The position numbers were made by a program, and so were the translations under genes. From Chromobacterium violaceum ATCC 12472 (lineage in GTDB: Bacteria > Pseudomonadota > Gammaproteobacteria > Burkholderiales > Chromobacteriaceae): a stretch of DNA of 64,000 nucleotides. Below are positions 51,334 to 59,801 of the stretch, in pieces (position 1 is the first letter of the stretch; each line of letters starts with the position of its first letter). The notes beneath the pieces are model-generated. The model was not told the origin of the DNA and did not search any database. It saw nothing but the letters and a program-made list of their open reading frames with translations. The stretch is from contig NC_005085.1 of the NCBI RefSeq assembly GCF_000007705.1, positions 1,559,752 to 1,623,751 on the forward strand, read 5' to 3'.

Positions 51334-51703
51334 TGTGTCCTCCATGACGGCCACCCGGCATGGCGGCCCCTGCTGCGATGAGTATAACGATAAACCGCGG
51401 TGAGCATAGCCGTGGAAACCGCGCCGGACGATGGCCGGAGCAGGGTATGTGCCCGGCATGGCGCGGCAGGGCATCGCCGCGGTTGCGGCATGCCATGGGT
51501 AGATGGCGCCGGTATTTCAAGTTTTTGATTCTGTTAATCCGGGCATCGGGAGAGGCGCCCGCCAGGTGATGGGCGGGCGTAGGATGGAGGCGGAATGCGT
51601 AGTGTGGCGATCTTGCATATTCGAAAAAACTGAAATTCCGCAGGCTGGGGCGCTCAGGCAAAGCCTGCTATTCTCGCCGCATATCCGTATTCCGGGAGCG
51701 CGC

Positions 51704-52468
51704 ATGGAAGGCATGAGTCTGATGGTATTGTGGCATCGCCTGTTGGGCGCGGCATTGTTGCCGCCTGTTCTGAATCTGCTGCCCATCGTCGCCGGGGCCA
51801 TGCTGGTCCGGCGCTGGCAGCATGCCGGCCGCGTGCTGCTGGCCTTGGGCGTGGCGCTGACCTATATGCTGTCGATTCCGCAGACGGCGATCTGGCTGGC
51901 GCAGGGCGTGGAGCGCTATCCGCCGATCCGGCCGGCCGACCTGGCGGCGGCGGACGCCATCGTGGTATTGGGCGGCGGCAAGCGGCCGGCGCCGGAGTTC
52001 GGCGGCAACGCGCCGTCGAGCGACACGCTGGCGCGGCTGCGCTACGCCGCCTATCTGGCGCGGCAAAGCGGCAAGCCGGTGCTGGTGACCGGCGGTTCCC
52101 CTCTGGGCGGCGAGCCGGAAGGGAAGGTGATGGCAAGCGCCTTGCACGACGATTACGGCATCCGCGCGCGCTGGGTGGAGGACCGTTCCGACACCACCTT
52201 GGATAACGCGCGCTTGTCGGCTGAAATGCTGAAGGCGGCCGGCGCGACGCGCATCGCGCTGGTCAGCCAGGGATGGCACCTGGGGCGGGCGGTGCCATTC
52301 TTCCAGAGCCAAGGCCTGCAGGTGTCGCCGGCGCCGACCGGCTTTGTCCGTTACGAAGGACCGGCATTCACGCGTTACCTTCCCAGCGGCAAGGCGATGG
52401 GCGACTGCCACGTCTTGCTGCGCGAATACATCGGTTTGCTTTACTACCGCTTGCGGCCGGGAGCCTGA
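51704..52468 (+). CDS. YdcF/DUF218 family membrane protein
   Basis: 254 residues. Two hydrophobic segments at the N-terminus (LLGAALLPPVLNLLPIVAGA and VLLALGVALTYMLSIPQTAI) anchor a periplasmic DUF218 domain: ADAIVVLGGGKRPAPEFGG, RLRYAAYLARQSGKPVLVTG, VEDRSDTTLDNARLSAEML and ALVSQGWHLGRAVPFFQSQG. Members such as ElyC and SanA act in envelope or peptidoglycan-precursor homeostasis; the biochemical activity of this one is not known. The start MEGMSLMVLWHR has GGGAG upstream. A 370-bp divergent region separates it from the solute-binding protein gene. Confidence 0.85.
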   Translation: MEGMSLMVLWHRLLGAALLPPVLNLLPIVAGAMLVRRWQHAGRVLLALGVALTYMLSIPQTAIWLAQGVERYPPIRPADLAAADAIVVLGGGKRPAPEFGGNAPSSDTLARLRYAAYLARQSGKPVLVTGGSPLGGEPEGKVMASALHDDYGIRARWVEDRSDTTLDNARLSAEMLKAAGATRIALVSQGWHLGRAVPFFQSQGLQVSPAPTGFVRYEGPAFTRYLPSGKAMGDCHVLLREYIGLLYYRLRPGA

Positions 52469-52518
52469 GCGCCGTGCCCGCGACGATGCGGGGCGATGGA
52501 TGGGGGCGCTTCGCATCC

Positions 52519-52779
52519 CTATGATTTGTCGGGCAGCGCCTGCGATGCGCGGCGCGAGCCGGCAAAGAGCTTGACGAAGATGGAAACCAGTATCATCAGG
52601 GCCGCCAGGCCCGGCAGCATCAGCATGCCGTCCAGGATCAGGGTGAGCAGCGATAACAGCGCCAGCCGTCCCCAGCCGACCTCCGCCAGCCAATCCACAT
52701 ATAGCCGCCAGTAGATGGCCATCTTGTGGCAGACGGCGCTGAGATCGGCCAACGCTTCCGAATGTTTTTGCCGGTTCAT
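52519..52779 (-). CDS. Small membrane protein of unknown function (86 residues)
   Basis: AGGAGA precedes the ATG at a good distance. One or two hydrophobic helices (LALLSLLTLILDGMLMLPGL, then AALMILVSIFVKLFA) follow an N-terminal amphipathic part (MNRQKHSEALADLSAVCHKM). The positive tail (GSRRASQ) suggests a cytoplasmic C-terminus. I do not recognise a family. It is convergent with the YdcF gene and separated by 50 bp. Confidence 0.6.
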   Translation of the reverse strand: MNRQKHSEALADLSAVCHKMAIYWRLYVDWLAEVGWGRLALLSLLTLILDGMLMLPGLAALMILVSIFVKLFAGSRRASQALPDKS

Positions 52780-52982
52780 GCGATTCTCCTGTGTCCTTGA
52801 GTATCCTGACTGTAAAGCGCCGCCTGGCGGTGCGATACGGGATTGCGACGGAACGCGCGATGCTGGGGATGGAAGGGCGATAGGCGCGATGAACGGGCAC
52901 AGAGGGTGTCGGCTCTCCGCCCTAAGTCCTTGACGCGGCAGCGTCCAGGCCTTGCATGCGCTTCAGCCGGGGCGCGCTCGCA

Positions 52983-54107
52983 CTACTTCGGCGATCGGCA
53001 CATGAGCGCGGCGGCGGCACAGGCGCTCAGCACCAGGCCGAGGTTTTGCGCCAAACCGGCCAGCGCCAGCATCGCTCCCAGCTGCAGGTAGTAGCTGAGG
53101 CCGAACAGCGCGCCGGCGGCGCCGGCCTGCTCGCGGTAATCGCGCAGCGCCTGGCTCAGCACATTGGGAATGGCGATGCCGAAGGCGATCACCACGCCGG
53201 CCACCGGCAGCAGTATCCATGCCGAATCCCCGAGCAGCCAGGCGGCCAGGCTGGAGGCCAGCGCCAGCCGGCAGGCGGCCCGCACCAGCTGCGCCGGCTG
53301 CCAGCCGCTTCCCAGCAGCCTGCGGTTCAGCAGGCTGCCCAGTAGCGAGGCCGCGGCCAGCACCATGCCTGACCAGCCAAACTGGCTGGGGCTCCAGCCC
53401 TGGCGCTCGAACAGAAAGGGCGCCAGGCTGTAGTAGCTGAACAGCATGGTGTTGAACAGCGCCACCCGCAGCGCATTGCGCCGCAGCTCGGCGTCGCGCA
53501 GCATGCGGCCGGCGAGCCGCGCCATATCGGGGCGGACCGTGCCGAGCGGGCGGGTTTCCGGCAGCCGCAGCGCGGCCAGCGCCAGCAACGCGGCGGCAAG
53601 CAGCAGCAAGGCGGAGAACACGCCGCGATGGCCGAAATGGCCGGCCAGCCAGCCGCCGCTGACCAGGCCCAGCACCGGGCTCAGCGCCAGCGCCGCGCCC
53701 AGCAGCGAGAACACGCGCGCCAGACCGACCGAATCGTAGCTGTCGCGCAGCATGGTCTGCACCACCACCGAGCCGGCCGCCGCGCCCAGCGCGGAAATCA
53801 TCCGCGCCAGCAGCAGGGTGTCGAAATCGGCGGCGGCCAGCGCCAGCGCGGAGCCCGCGCCATAGCATGCCAGCCCCAGCAGCATCGCCGGGCGGCGGCC
53901 GAGCGCGTCGCTGAGCCAGCCCCATAGCGCCACGCCTGCGGCGAAGGCCAGGAAGTAGACCGACAAGGTTTGCGAGGCGCGGGCCTGGCTGACGCCGAAG
54001 GCGGCGGCGATATCGGTCAGCGCCGGACTGTAGATGGTTTCCACCAGTTGCGGGAACAGGATCAGCACCGTCAGCAGCCACAGGGCCGGACGGGTCGTCG
54101 TTTTCAT
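52983..54107 (-). CDS. MFS transporter, Bcr/CflA-like drug exporter
   Basis: 374 residues, about 12 membrane helices. Pattern of the DHA1 subfamily: YSPALTDIAAAFGVSQARAS, the motif GWLSDALGRRPAMLLGL between helices 2 and 3, and SPVLGLVSGGWL (motif C-like, antiporter). It probably exports small hydrophobic molecules by proton antiport; the substrate is unknown. An AraC regulator is encoded divergently 81 bp away, an arrangement common for inducible efflux pumps. Confidence 0.85.
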   Translation of the reverse strand: MKTTTRPALWLLTVLILFPQLVETIYSPALTDIAAAFGVSQARASQTLSVYFLAFAAGVALWGWLSDALGRRPAMLLGLACYGAGSALALAAADFDTLLLARMISALGAAAGSVVVQTMLRDSYDSVGLARVFSLLGAALALSPVLGLVSGGWLAGHFGHRGVFSALLLLAAALLALAALRLPETRPLGTVRPDMARLAGRMLRDAELRRNALRVALFNTMLFSYYSLAPFLFERQGWSPSQFGWSGMVLAAASLLGSLLNRRLLGSGWQPAQLVRAACRLALASSLAAWLLGDSAWILLPVAGVVIAFGIAIPNVLSQALRDYREQAGAAGALFGLSYYLQLGAMLALAGLAQNLGLVLSACAAAALMCRSPK

Positions 54108-54188
54108 TGTTTTTTTCCTTTCTTGCTTGACGAACGCCAGTCTAGAGAAAGCCGATTTGTCTGATTACAATGATCAGGACTTTATCTA

Positions 54189-54980
54189 TTGAAAATCGGA
54201 CGCGTGGCTCTGATTCTGGCTGGACAGGCATTCGACGCCGACGCCTTCGATGCGCCGGTGATAGGCATCGCCGCCGACATGGGCGTGCACGATTCGGGCC
54301 GCCATTGCCATCAGCGGCATCAGCTGCTGTTCGCCGCCGCGGGCTGCATCACCATCGAGCTGGCGGACACGCTGTGCCTGCTGCCGCCCAGCCGCGCGGC
54401 CTGGATCCCGGCCGGCACCGCGCACCGCGCGCTGATGCGCGGCGTGGTCGCCTACCGCTCGCTGTATTTCGCGCCCGAGCTGCCGTTCCCGGCGCCGCCC
54501 TTGCAGGTGCTGGCGGTCAACCCCTTGCTGCGCGAAGTGATCGAGCGGATGGCTTTCTGGCCGTGGGATGAGCCGGCCGCGCGGCAGCGGAGCCTGCTGG
54601 CGGTATTCGGCGAGGAATTGCTGGCGGCTAAGGGAGAGAACTGGCGATTGCCGTTTCCGAAGGATGCCCGCCTGTCTTCATGGCTGGACGGGGTGCGGGG
54701 CGGCGCGCTGCCGCCGCGGCTGAATCAACTGGCGGACAGGGCGGGGGCGAGCGAACGCACCATCAGCCGCATCTTCATCCGCGACACCGGCATGAGCTAC
54801 CAGGCTTGGCGACAGCAATGGCGCTTGCTGCGGGCGATGGAGCTGCTGGCGGACGGGATGGGCGCGAGCGAGACGGCGCAGCGGCTGGCCTTCGCCAGCG
54901 ACAGCGCCTTCATCGCCTTTTTCCGCCAGCACACCGGCGAGACGCCGGCGCGCTACGCTCAGTCCAGGGTATCCAGGTAG
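54189..54980 (+). CDS. AraC-family transcription regulator
   Basis: 263 residues from a TTG start (KIGRVALILAGQ), with AGGA about 10 bases upstream; a GTG 15 bases later is an alternative. An N-terminal cupin-like sensor (HCHQRHQLLFAAAGCITIEL, then PPSRAAWIPAGTAHRALMRG) is followed by the two C-terminal helix-turn-helix units (LNQLADRAGASERTISRIFI and ASETAQRLAFASDSAFIAFF). The protein pattern matches AraC regulators paired with MFS exporters. It overlaps the convergent gene by 22 bp at the 3' end. Confidence 0.88.
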   Translation: MKIGRVALILAGQAFDADAFDAPVIGIAADMGVHDSGRHCHQRHQLLFAAAGCITIELADTLCLLPPSRAAWIPAGTAHRALMRGVVAYRSLYFAPELPFPAPPLQVLAVNPLLREVIERMAFWPWDEPAARQRSLLAVFGEELLAAKGENWRLPFPKDARLSSWLDGVRGGALPPRLNQLADRAGASERTISRIFIRDTGMSYQAWRQQWRLLRAMELLADGMGASETAQRLAFASDSAFIAFFRQHTGETPARYAQSRVSR

Positions 54981-55600
54981 TCGCGCTCAGGCCAGCCGGC
55001 GCTGCGCTTCCAGGGCGGGACGAAGCCGGCCGGCAGCGGCTGCGGCTCGACGGCGATGGTTTCGCGCTGGCGGCCGTCGGCCGAGCGCAGCGACACTTGC
55101 AGCGGCATCTGCCAGCGTTCGCTCCAGCGCAGCGTCTTGCCCGCCTTGCTGTAGACCGCGACATCCGCGCCGCCGGTTTTCTTGGCGAAGCCGCGCATCT
55201 TGGCCATGTCCACCAGCTGGCTGGCGCGCGCCCAGGAGCCGTCGAAGCCGGCGTCGCGCCATTCGCGCGGCGCCACCGCGATTCTTTCCCGCTTGGCCGC
55301 GTGGATGAATTCCACTTGCAGCTTGCCCTTGGCGTCGCGCCAGACATGGCGCGGGGCAGCGGCGAAATCCAGGTGCTGGTGGCCGTCGTCGTCGTGGCGG
55401 TGCGGCGCGCCGGCGTTCAGCCGCTCGCGCCAGGCATGCCCGCCCTGGCGCACCCAGCGTTCGCTGTAGCGGACGGTTTTCTCGACGCCGTCGGCGCCGA
55501 GGCTGACGGTTTCGTAACGGACGATGGCCTGCAGGTCAGGCGGGGAGGCGAGCGCCTGCTGGGCGGCGAACGCCAGCGCGGCGAGAGACAAGACTTTCAT
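54959..55600 (-). CDS. Secreted protein of unknown function (213 residues)
   Basis: The signal peptide MKVLSLAALAFAAQQALA is cleaved before SPPDLQ. The mature part starts with a beta-rich stretch (QAIVRYETVSLGADGVEKTV, then RYSERWVRQGGHAWRERLNA). It contains a histidine/aspartate cluster (PHRHDDDGHQHLDF, about residues 66-79) that could bind metal, and many tryptophans. No family recognised. It lies about 50 bp downstream of the alkaline phosphatase genes on the same strand and could be the last gene of that unit. Confidence 0.7.
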   Translation of the reverse strand: MKVLSLAALAFAAQQALASPPDLQAIVRYETVSLGADGVEKTVRYSERWVRQGGHAWRERLNAGAPHRHDDDGHQHLDFAAAPRHVWRDAKGKLQVEFIHAAKRERIAVAPREWRDAGFDGSWARASQLVDMAKMRGFAKKTGGADVAVYSKAGKTLRWSERWQMPLQVSLRSADGRQRETIAVEPQPLPAGFVPPWKRSAGWPERDYLDTLD

Positions 55601-55652
55601 CGATTTCTTCCAATGCGGAACGCGCGGCCGGGCGGCCGCGCGCGGGAGGGGA

Positions 55653-57011
55653 TTACAGGCCGAGCGCGGACTTCACCAGGCCGAACACCCTGGTGTTGTC
55701 CATCACGCCCTTGAAGCCCTTGCTGCCGGCGCCGCCGGACATCAGCATCACGTCGCCGCCGCCGTGGGTCTCGCTGGACAGGCGGATGCCGGTTTCCTGC
55801 TGGTAGTCGTCGGCGGTGGCGGCGGCCGAGTCCACCGACACCCGGGTCGGCTTGCGGTTGGGGCCGTTGCCGAACACCAGCGTGGTGTAGACGGCGCCGT
55901 CGGCGTCCTTGGCCGGCTGGCCGTCCACATAGCTGCGCGCGATGTCGTGGATGGGGTTGCCGCGCTTGGAATAGCCGTTGATGGTCATGGTGTGGTCGTG
56001 GTCGGCGGTGACGACCACCAGCGTGTTGTTCAAGTCCACCTTGGCCAGCGCGGCCTTGATCGCGTCGTCGAAGGCGATGGCGTCCGTCAGCGCGCGCTTG
56101 GCGTTGGTGCCGTGCAGCGCGTGGTCGATGCGGCCGCCTTCCACCATCAGCACGTAGCCGTTGCCGTTCTTGGACAGCACGTCTATCGCCGCCGCGGTCA
56201 TCTGCGCCAGGCTGGGCTGGTCCACCTTGTTCTTGACGCGGTCCAGCTCGTATTCCAGGTGGTCCTTGCCGAAGATGCCCACCACGCGGCTGGCCGACTT
56301 GGCGTCGAAGGCGGCCAGATCGCTGCCGGTCTGCAGCACCGGATAGCCCTTGGCGGCGAATTCCTGCAGCAGGTTGCGGCCGTCGCCGCGCTTGCCGCCG
56401 CTGGCTTTGGGCAGCAGGAACTTGCTGCCGCCGCCCATCAGCACGTCGAGGCCGTTGCCCAGCCTGGCGTTGTAGCCGGCGCCGCCGGGCACCGCCTGGG
56501 CGATGATGTCGGATTCGGCGTCGCGGTGGCAGACGTGGGCGTAGGTGGCCGCCGGCGTGGCGTGGGTGACGCGGGTGGTGGTGACCGCGCCGATGGCCTT
56601 GCCTTTGGCCTTGGCCAGCTCCAGCAGCGTGGCGGCCGGCGCGCCGTTATTGCTGCCGCAGTTGCCGGTGCCGTCGCTGTTGGGCTCGATGGCGCGGGTG
56701 TCGGACGACATCGAGATCACCTCGTTGTTCATCTTCACGCCGGTCATATAGGCCGACATCGACGGCGCGCTGTCGGTGGTCTGCGCGTCGTTGGAGAAGG
56801 TCTTGATGCGCGCGGTGCGATCAAGTTTCTCCATAGCGAGCTTGCCGCCCTCGCCGTACTGGTAGATGCGGGCAGCGGTGACGGTGGCGGGCCCCATGCC
56901 ATCGCCGAGAAAAAAGATCACGTTCTTGGCCTCGCCGGCGGCGTGGGCGGGCAGGGCCGGCAGCGCGGCCAGCGCGGCGGCGGCCAGCAGGGTGTTCATC
57001 GCGGTTTTCAT
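55653..57011 (-). CDS. Alkaline phosphatase, PhoA family (soluble, exported)
   Basis: 452 residues. Releases phosphate from phosphomonoesters in the periplasm. The signal peptide ends ...PALPAHA. Metal and catalytic motifs are VIFFLGDGMG (first metal Asp), TTDSAPSMSAYMTG with the nucleophile Ser81, VTHATPAATYAHV, MVEGGRIDHALHG and VVVTADHDHTM. The C-terminal SSETHGGGDV gives the last metal His. Start at 57011 (MKTAMN) has GGAG nine bases upstream. It lies 14 bp after the stop of a second, related phosphatase gene. The two are clear paralogues. Confidence 0.93.
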   Translation of the reverse strand: MKTAMNTLLAAAALAALPALPAHAAGEAKNVIFFLGDGMGPATVTAARIYQYGEGGKLAMEKLDRTARIKTFSNDAQTTDSAPSMSAYMTGVKMNNEVISMSSDTRAIEPNSDGTGNCGSNNGAPAATLLELAKAKGKAIGAVTTTRVTHATPAATYAHVCHRDAESDIIAQAVPGGAGYNARLGNGLDVLMGGGSKFLLPKASGGKRGDGRNLLQEFAAKGYPVLQTGSDLAAFDAKSASRVVGIFGKDHLEYELDRVKNKVDQPSLAQMTAAAIDVLSKNGNGYVLMVEGGRIDHALHGTNAKRALTDAIAFDDAIKAALAKVDLNNTLVVVTADHDHTMTINGYSKRGNPIHDIARSYVDGQPAKDADGAVYTTLVFGNGPNRKPTRVSVDSAAATADDYQQETGIRLSSETHGGGDVMLMSGGAGSKGFKGVMDNTRVFGLVKSALGL

Positions 57012-57025
57012 CTTGTCGTTCTCCA

Positions 57026-58486
57026 TCACAGGCCGGCGGCCTTCTTGACCAGGCCGAACACTTCTATGTTTTCCAGAAAGCCGTGGATGCTGTCGGCGCC
57101 CTGGCCGATGGCGCCGATGTAGACATCGGTGCCGCCGTGGGTTTCGCCGCCGGTCGGCATCCGTATCGCCGCTTCCTGGTGGTAGTCGTTGGCCGAGACG
57201 GCGTCGTCGGTCAGCGCCGCCGCCGCGTTGCGGTTGCCGGCGACGCGGTTTTCGCCGTTGCCGAAGCCGATGATGGAGTAGGGCATGCCGTCGGCGTCGG
57301 TCAGGTTCTTGCCGCTGACGTAGTCCTTGGCCAGGCCCAGCACGCCGGGATTGCCCGGCGCGGTCTTGCCGGTGCGCTTGGCATAGCCGTTGAGCACCAG
57401 GGTATGGTCATGGTCGGCGGTGACGACGATCAGCGTGTTCTTCAGGCCGGGGTCCTTCTGCTGCATCGCGTCGATGGCGGCCTTGATCGCCTGGTCGAAG
57501 GCCACGGTGTCCTGCAGCGCCTTCTTGGCGGTGGTTTCGTGCAGCGCGTGGTCGATGCGGCCGCCTTCCACCATCAGGAACATGCCTTGCTTGCCGCTGC
57601 GATTCGCCAGCAGGTCGATGGCCTTGGTGGTCATCTCGGCCAGGCTGGGCTCCTTGTTCGGGTCGCGGTCCAGGTCGTAGCTCATGTGGCTGGAGGTGAA
57701 CAGGCCGACCGCGCGCTGGGTCTTGGCCGGGTCGATGGCGCTGAACGCGGCCTTGTCGGCGGCGTAGCCATAGCCCTTGGCCTTCAGCTCCGCCACCAGG
57801 TCGCGGCCGTCGGCGCGCTTGCCGCCTGCCGTCTTGGGCAGGAAGAACTGGCGGCCGCCGCCGAACACCACGTCCACGCCGTCCTTCAGCGCGGCGTTGT
57901 ACAGCGCGCCGCCCGGCACCAGCTGGGCGGCGATGTCGGCTTCGGCGTCGCGGTGGCAGACGTGGGCATAGGTGGCGGCCGGGGTGGCGTGGGTGACGCG
58001 GGTGGTGGTGACCACGCCGGTGGCGCGGTTGCCGGCCTTGGCCAGCTCCAGCAGCGTGGACACCGGCTTGCCGTTGCCGGCGCCGCAGCCGGAGGTCAGG
58101 TCGGCGGTCGGCGCTTTGGCCACGGTGTCGGTGGACATGGAGATGACTTCATTGTTCATCTTGACGCCGGTCATGTAGGCCGACATCGACGGCGCGCTGT
58201 CGGTGACCTGGGCGTCGTTGGAGAAGGTTTTGACGAAGCCGGACTCGGGCAGCGTGTCCATTGTCAGCGCGCCATCCTCGCCGGCGGCGTAGATGCGCGC
58301 GGCGGTGGTGGTGGCGATGCCCATGCCGTCGCCGAGGAAGAAGATGACGTTCTTGGCGGTGGTGACGACCGGCGGGCGGGCTTCCGCATTGTCCTGGGGA
58401 CGATTGGCGTTGCCGCCGCCGTCGCTGTTGCACGCGGCGAGCGTCAGCGCGGCCAGCAGGCCGGCGCCTAGAGTGAAAGTGCGCAT
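57026..58486 (-). CDS. Alkaline phosphatase, PhoA family (lipoprotein)
   Basis: 486 residues. The signal MRTFTLGAGLLAALTLAAC carries a lipobox with Cys19, so it is a lipid-anchored phosphatase. Motifs match its neighbour: VIFFLGDGMG, VTDSAPSMSAYMTG with nucleophile Ser97, VTHATPAATYAHV, MVEGGRIDHALHE, VVTADHDHTL and GGETHGGTDV. AAGG upstream supports the start at 58486. It comes first in transcription order. Two anchored/soluble paralogues in tandem suggest duplication followed by a split in location. No clear Pho box was found, only an inverted repeat upstream. Confidence 0.92.
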   Translation of the reverse strand: MRTFTLGAGLLAALTLAACNSDGGGNANRPQDNAEARPPVVTTAKNVIFFLGDGMGIATTTAARIYAAGEDGALTMDTLPESGFVKTFSNDAQVTDSAPSMSAYMTGVKMNNEVISMSTDTVAKAPTADLTSGCGAGNGKPVSTLLELAKAGNRATGVVTTTRVTHATPAATYAHVCHRDAEADIAAQLVPGGALYNAALKDGVDVVFGGGRQFFLPKTAGGKRADGRDLVAELKAKGYGYAADKAAFSAIDPAKTQRAVGLFTSSHMSYDLDRDPNKEPSLAEMTTKAIDLLANRSGKQGMFLMVEGGRIDHALHETTAKKALQDTVAFDQAIKAAIDAMQQKDPGLKNTLIVVTADHDHTLVLNGYAKRTGKTAPGNPGVLGLAKDYVSGKNLTDADGMPYSIIGFGNGENRVAGNRNAAAALTDDAVSANDYHQEAAIRMPTGGETHGGTDVYIGAIGQGADSIHGFLENIEVFGLVKKAAGL

Positions 58487-58509
58487 CACGACATACCTTA
58501 TTTTATTAA

Positions 58510-58541
58510 AAATGCGCACAGATGATATTTTCCGCGCATTT
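58510..58541. promoter_or_regulatory. Inverted repeat upstream of the lipoprotein phosphatase gene
   Basis: AAATGCGC (58510-58517) and GCGCATTT (58534-58541) form perfect 8-bp arms with a 16-bp spacer, 24 bp upstream of the start. It could be an operator or a leader hairpin; it does not resemble a Pho box. Confidence 0.4.
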
Positions 58542-58586
58542 CTGCCAAAATAAGGCGGCATTAAGATTTTATGACGAACGCGTTGC

Positions 58587-59726
58587 TCAGCACTTCCACA
58601 GGTGGGCGAGGAAGGACACCCGCACCTTGGCCTCGCCGGCATGGCAGGGCGCGGCGACCTTGAGGCCGGGCTTGCTGGTGTCGCGCAACAGCGGCTCGCC
58701 GTAGGGCGGGCCGTCGGCGCGGCGTATCGCGGCCACCAGCGGCTCGCTGGGCTTGGCGCCGGCGGAGATCACCACGCAGATTTCCTCGCTGGCCAGGCGG
58801 ACGAAGCTGCCCGGCGGATAGATGCCCAGCTCCCTGACCAGCATGGTGGTGAAGGACTGGTCGAACTCCTTGTCCTTGCGCTGGAAGATCTGGCCCAGCG
58901 CGGTGGCGGGCAGCAAGGCCGAGCGGTAGCGGCGCGGCAGCAGCTTGGCGCAGGTGATGTCGGCCAGATGCAGCAGGTGGGCGGGCGGCAGGATCTGCTC
59001 CCTGGCCAGGCCGAAGGGATAGCCGTTGCCGCGCCAGGATTCGTGATGGGTCTGCACCAGCGTGTGCCACAGCTGGTCTTCCACGCCGGCTTCGCGCAGG
59101 ATGGCGGAGCTCATGATCGGGTGATCGAGCACCGCCTGGCGCTGGCCGTCGTCGAGGCGGGCTGCCTGGCCGAACAGCTCGTTCTGCAGCTCCACCTGCG
59201 AGATGTTCATCGTCAGCGCCGCGCAGATCAGCGTTTCGCGGTGGCTGGGCGGCAGCGCGATGTGGCGGGTGAGAATGGACAGCAACGCCGCCGCGTGCAT
59301 CGAGTGGGCGACGCTGTATTCGGAAAACGGCACCAGGAAGATGGAGGCGATCAGCGCGTCCGGATGTTTTTCCGCCAGCTGGATCAGCGACTGGGCGATC
59401 TCCATCACCTTGGCTTCGAAGTTGCGGGTGACCAGCGCGTGATGCAGCGCGCTGCGCACCCGCTGCTGCAGAAAGGCGATGTCCTCGAACAGCGACGGCT
59501 TCTTGCTGTCGTTGATATTGGGCTTTTCCACCGCCCGGGCTTCGGCCTTGGCTTCGGCGAAGCCCAGGGTGACGAGTTTCTGCTTCTGCTCGGGCGTCAG
59601 CACGTAATGGCCGCGCTTGAGCAGCAGGAAGCCGCTCTTGGAATAGACGTCCACCGGCAATTCCTTGCCGATGGACAGCATCGATGAGGAGACCTTAGTC
59701 TGTTTCTTGCTTGAATCAACGGTCAT
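58587..59726 (-). CDS. Degenerate HD-GYP domain protein
   Basis: 379 residues. The N-terminal 70 residues resemble the DUF3391-type extension. The HD-GYP fold follows: HSMHAAALLSILTRHIALPP (141-160), and the GYP motif HHESWRGNGYP is complete at 227-237. But the HD metal motif, expected as LLHDIGK, reads ALTMNISQ (170-177), and the later D-x-Y-D-A-L-like site reads DITCAK. Without the HD residues, phosphodiesterase activity on cyclic di-GMP is unlikely. A role in binding or protein contacts is more plausible. Either ATG 59726 or the one 45 bases downstream could be the start. It lies 75 bp from hrpA on the same strand. Confidence 0.8.
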   Translation of the reverse strand: MTVDSSKKQTKVSSSMLSIGKELPVDVYSKSGFLLLKRGHYVLTPEQKQKLVTLGFAEAKAEARAVEKPNINDSKKPSLFEDIAFLQQRVRSALHHALVTRNFEAKVMEIAQSLIQLAEKHPDALIASIFLVPFSEYSVAHSMHAAALLSILTRHIALPPSHRETLICAALTMNISQVELQNELFGQAARLDDGQRQAVLDHPIMSSAILREAGVEDQLWHTLVQTHHESWRGNGYPFGLAREQILPPAHLLHLADITCAKLLPRRYRSALLPATALGQIFQRKDKEFDQSFTTMLVRELGIYPPGSFVRLASEEICVVISAGAKPSEPLVAAIRRADGPPYGEPLLRDTSKPGLKVAAPCHAGEAKVRVSFLAHLWKC

Positions 59727-59801
59727 GTCGATAGTCGCTTGCGACGTGAAAATTCACAGCATGATAATTCAATGTCATGGCAGGCCGCATCCCCATCTCG
59801 A

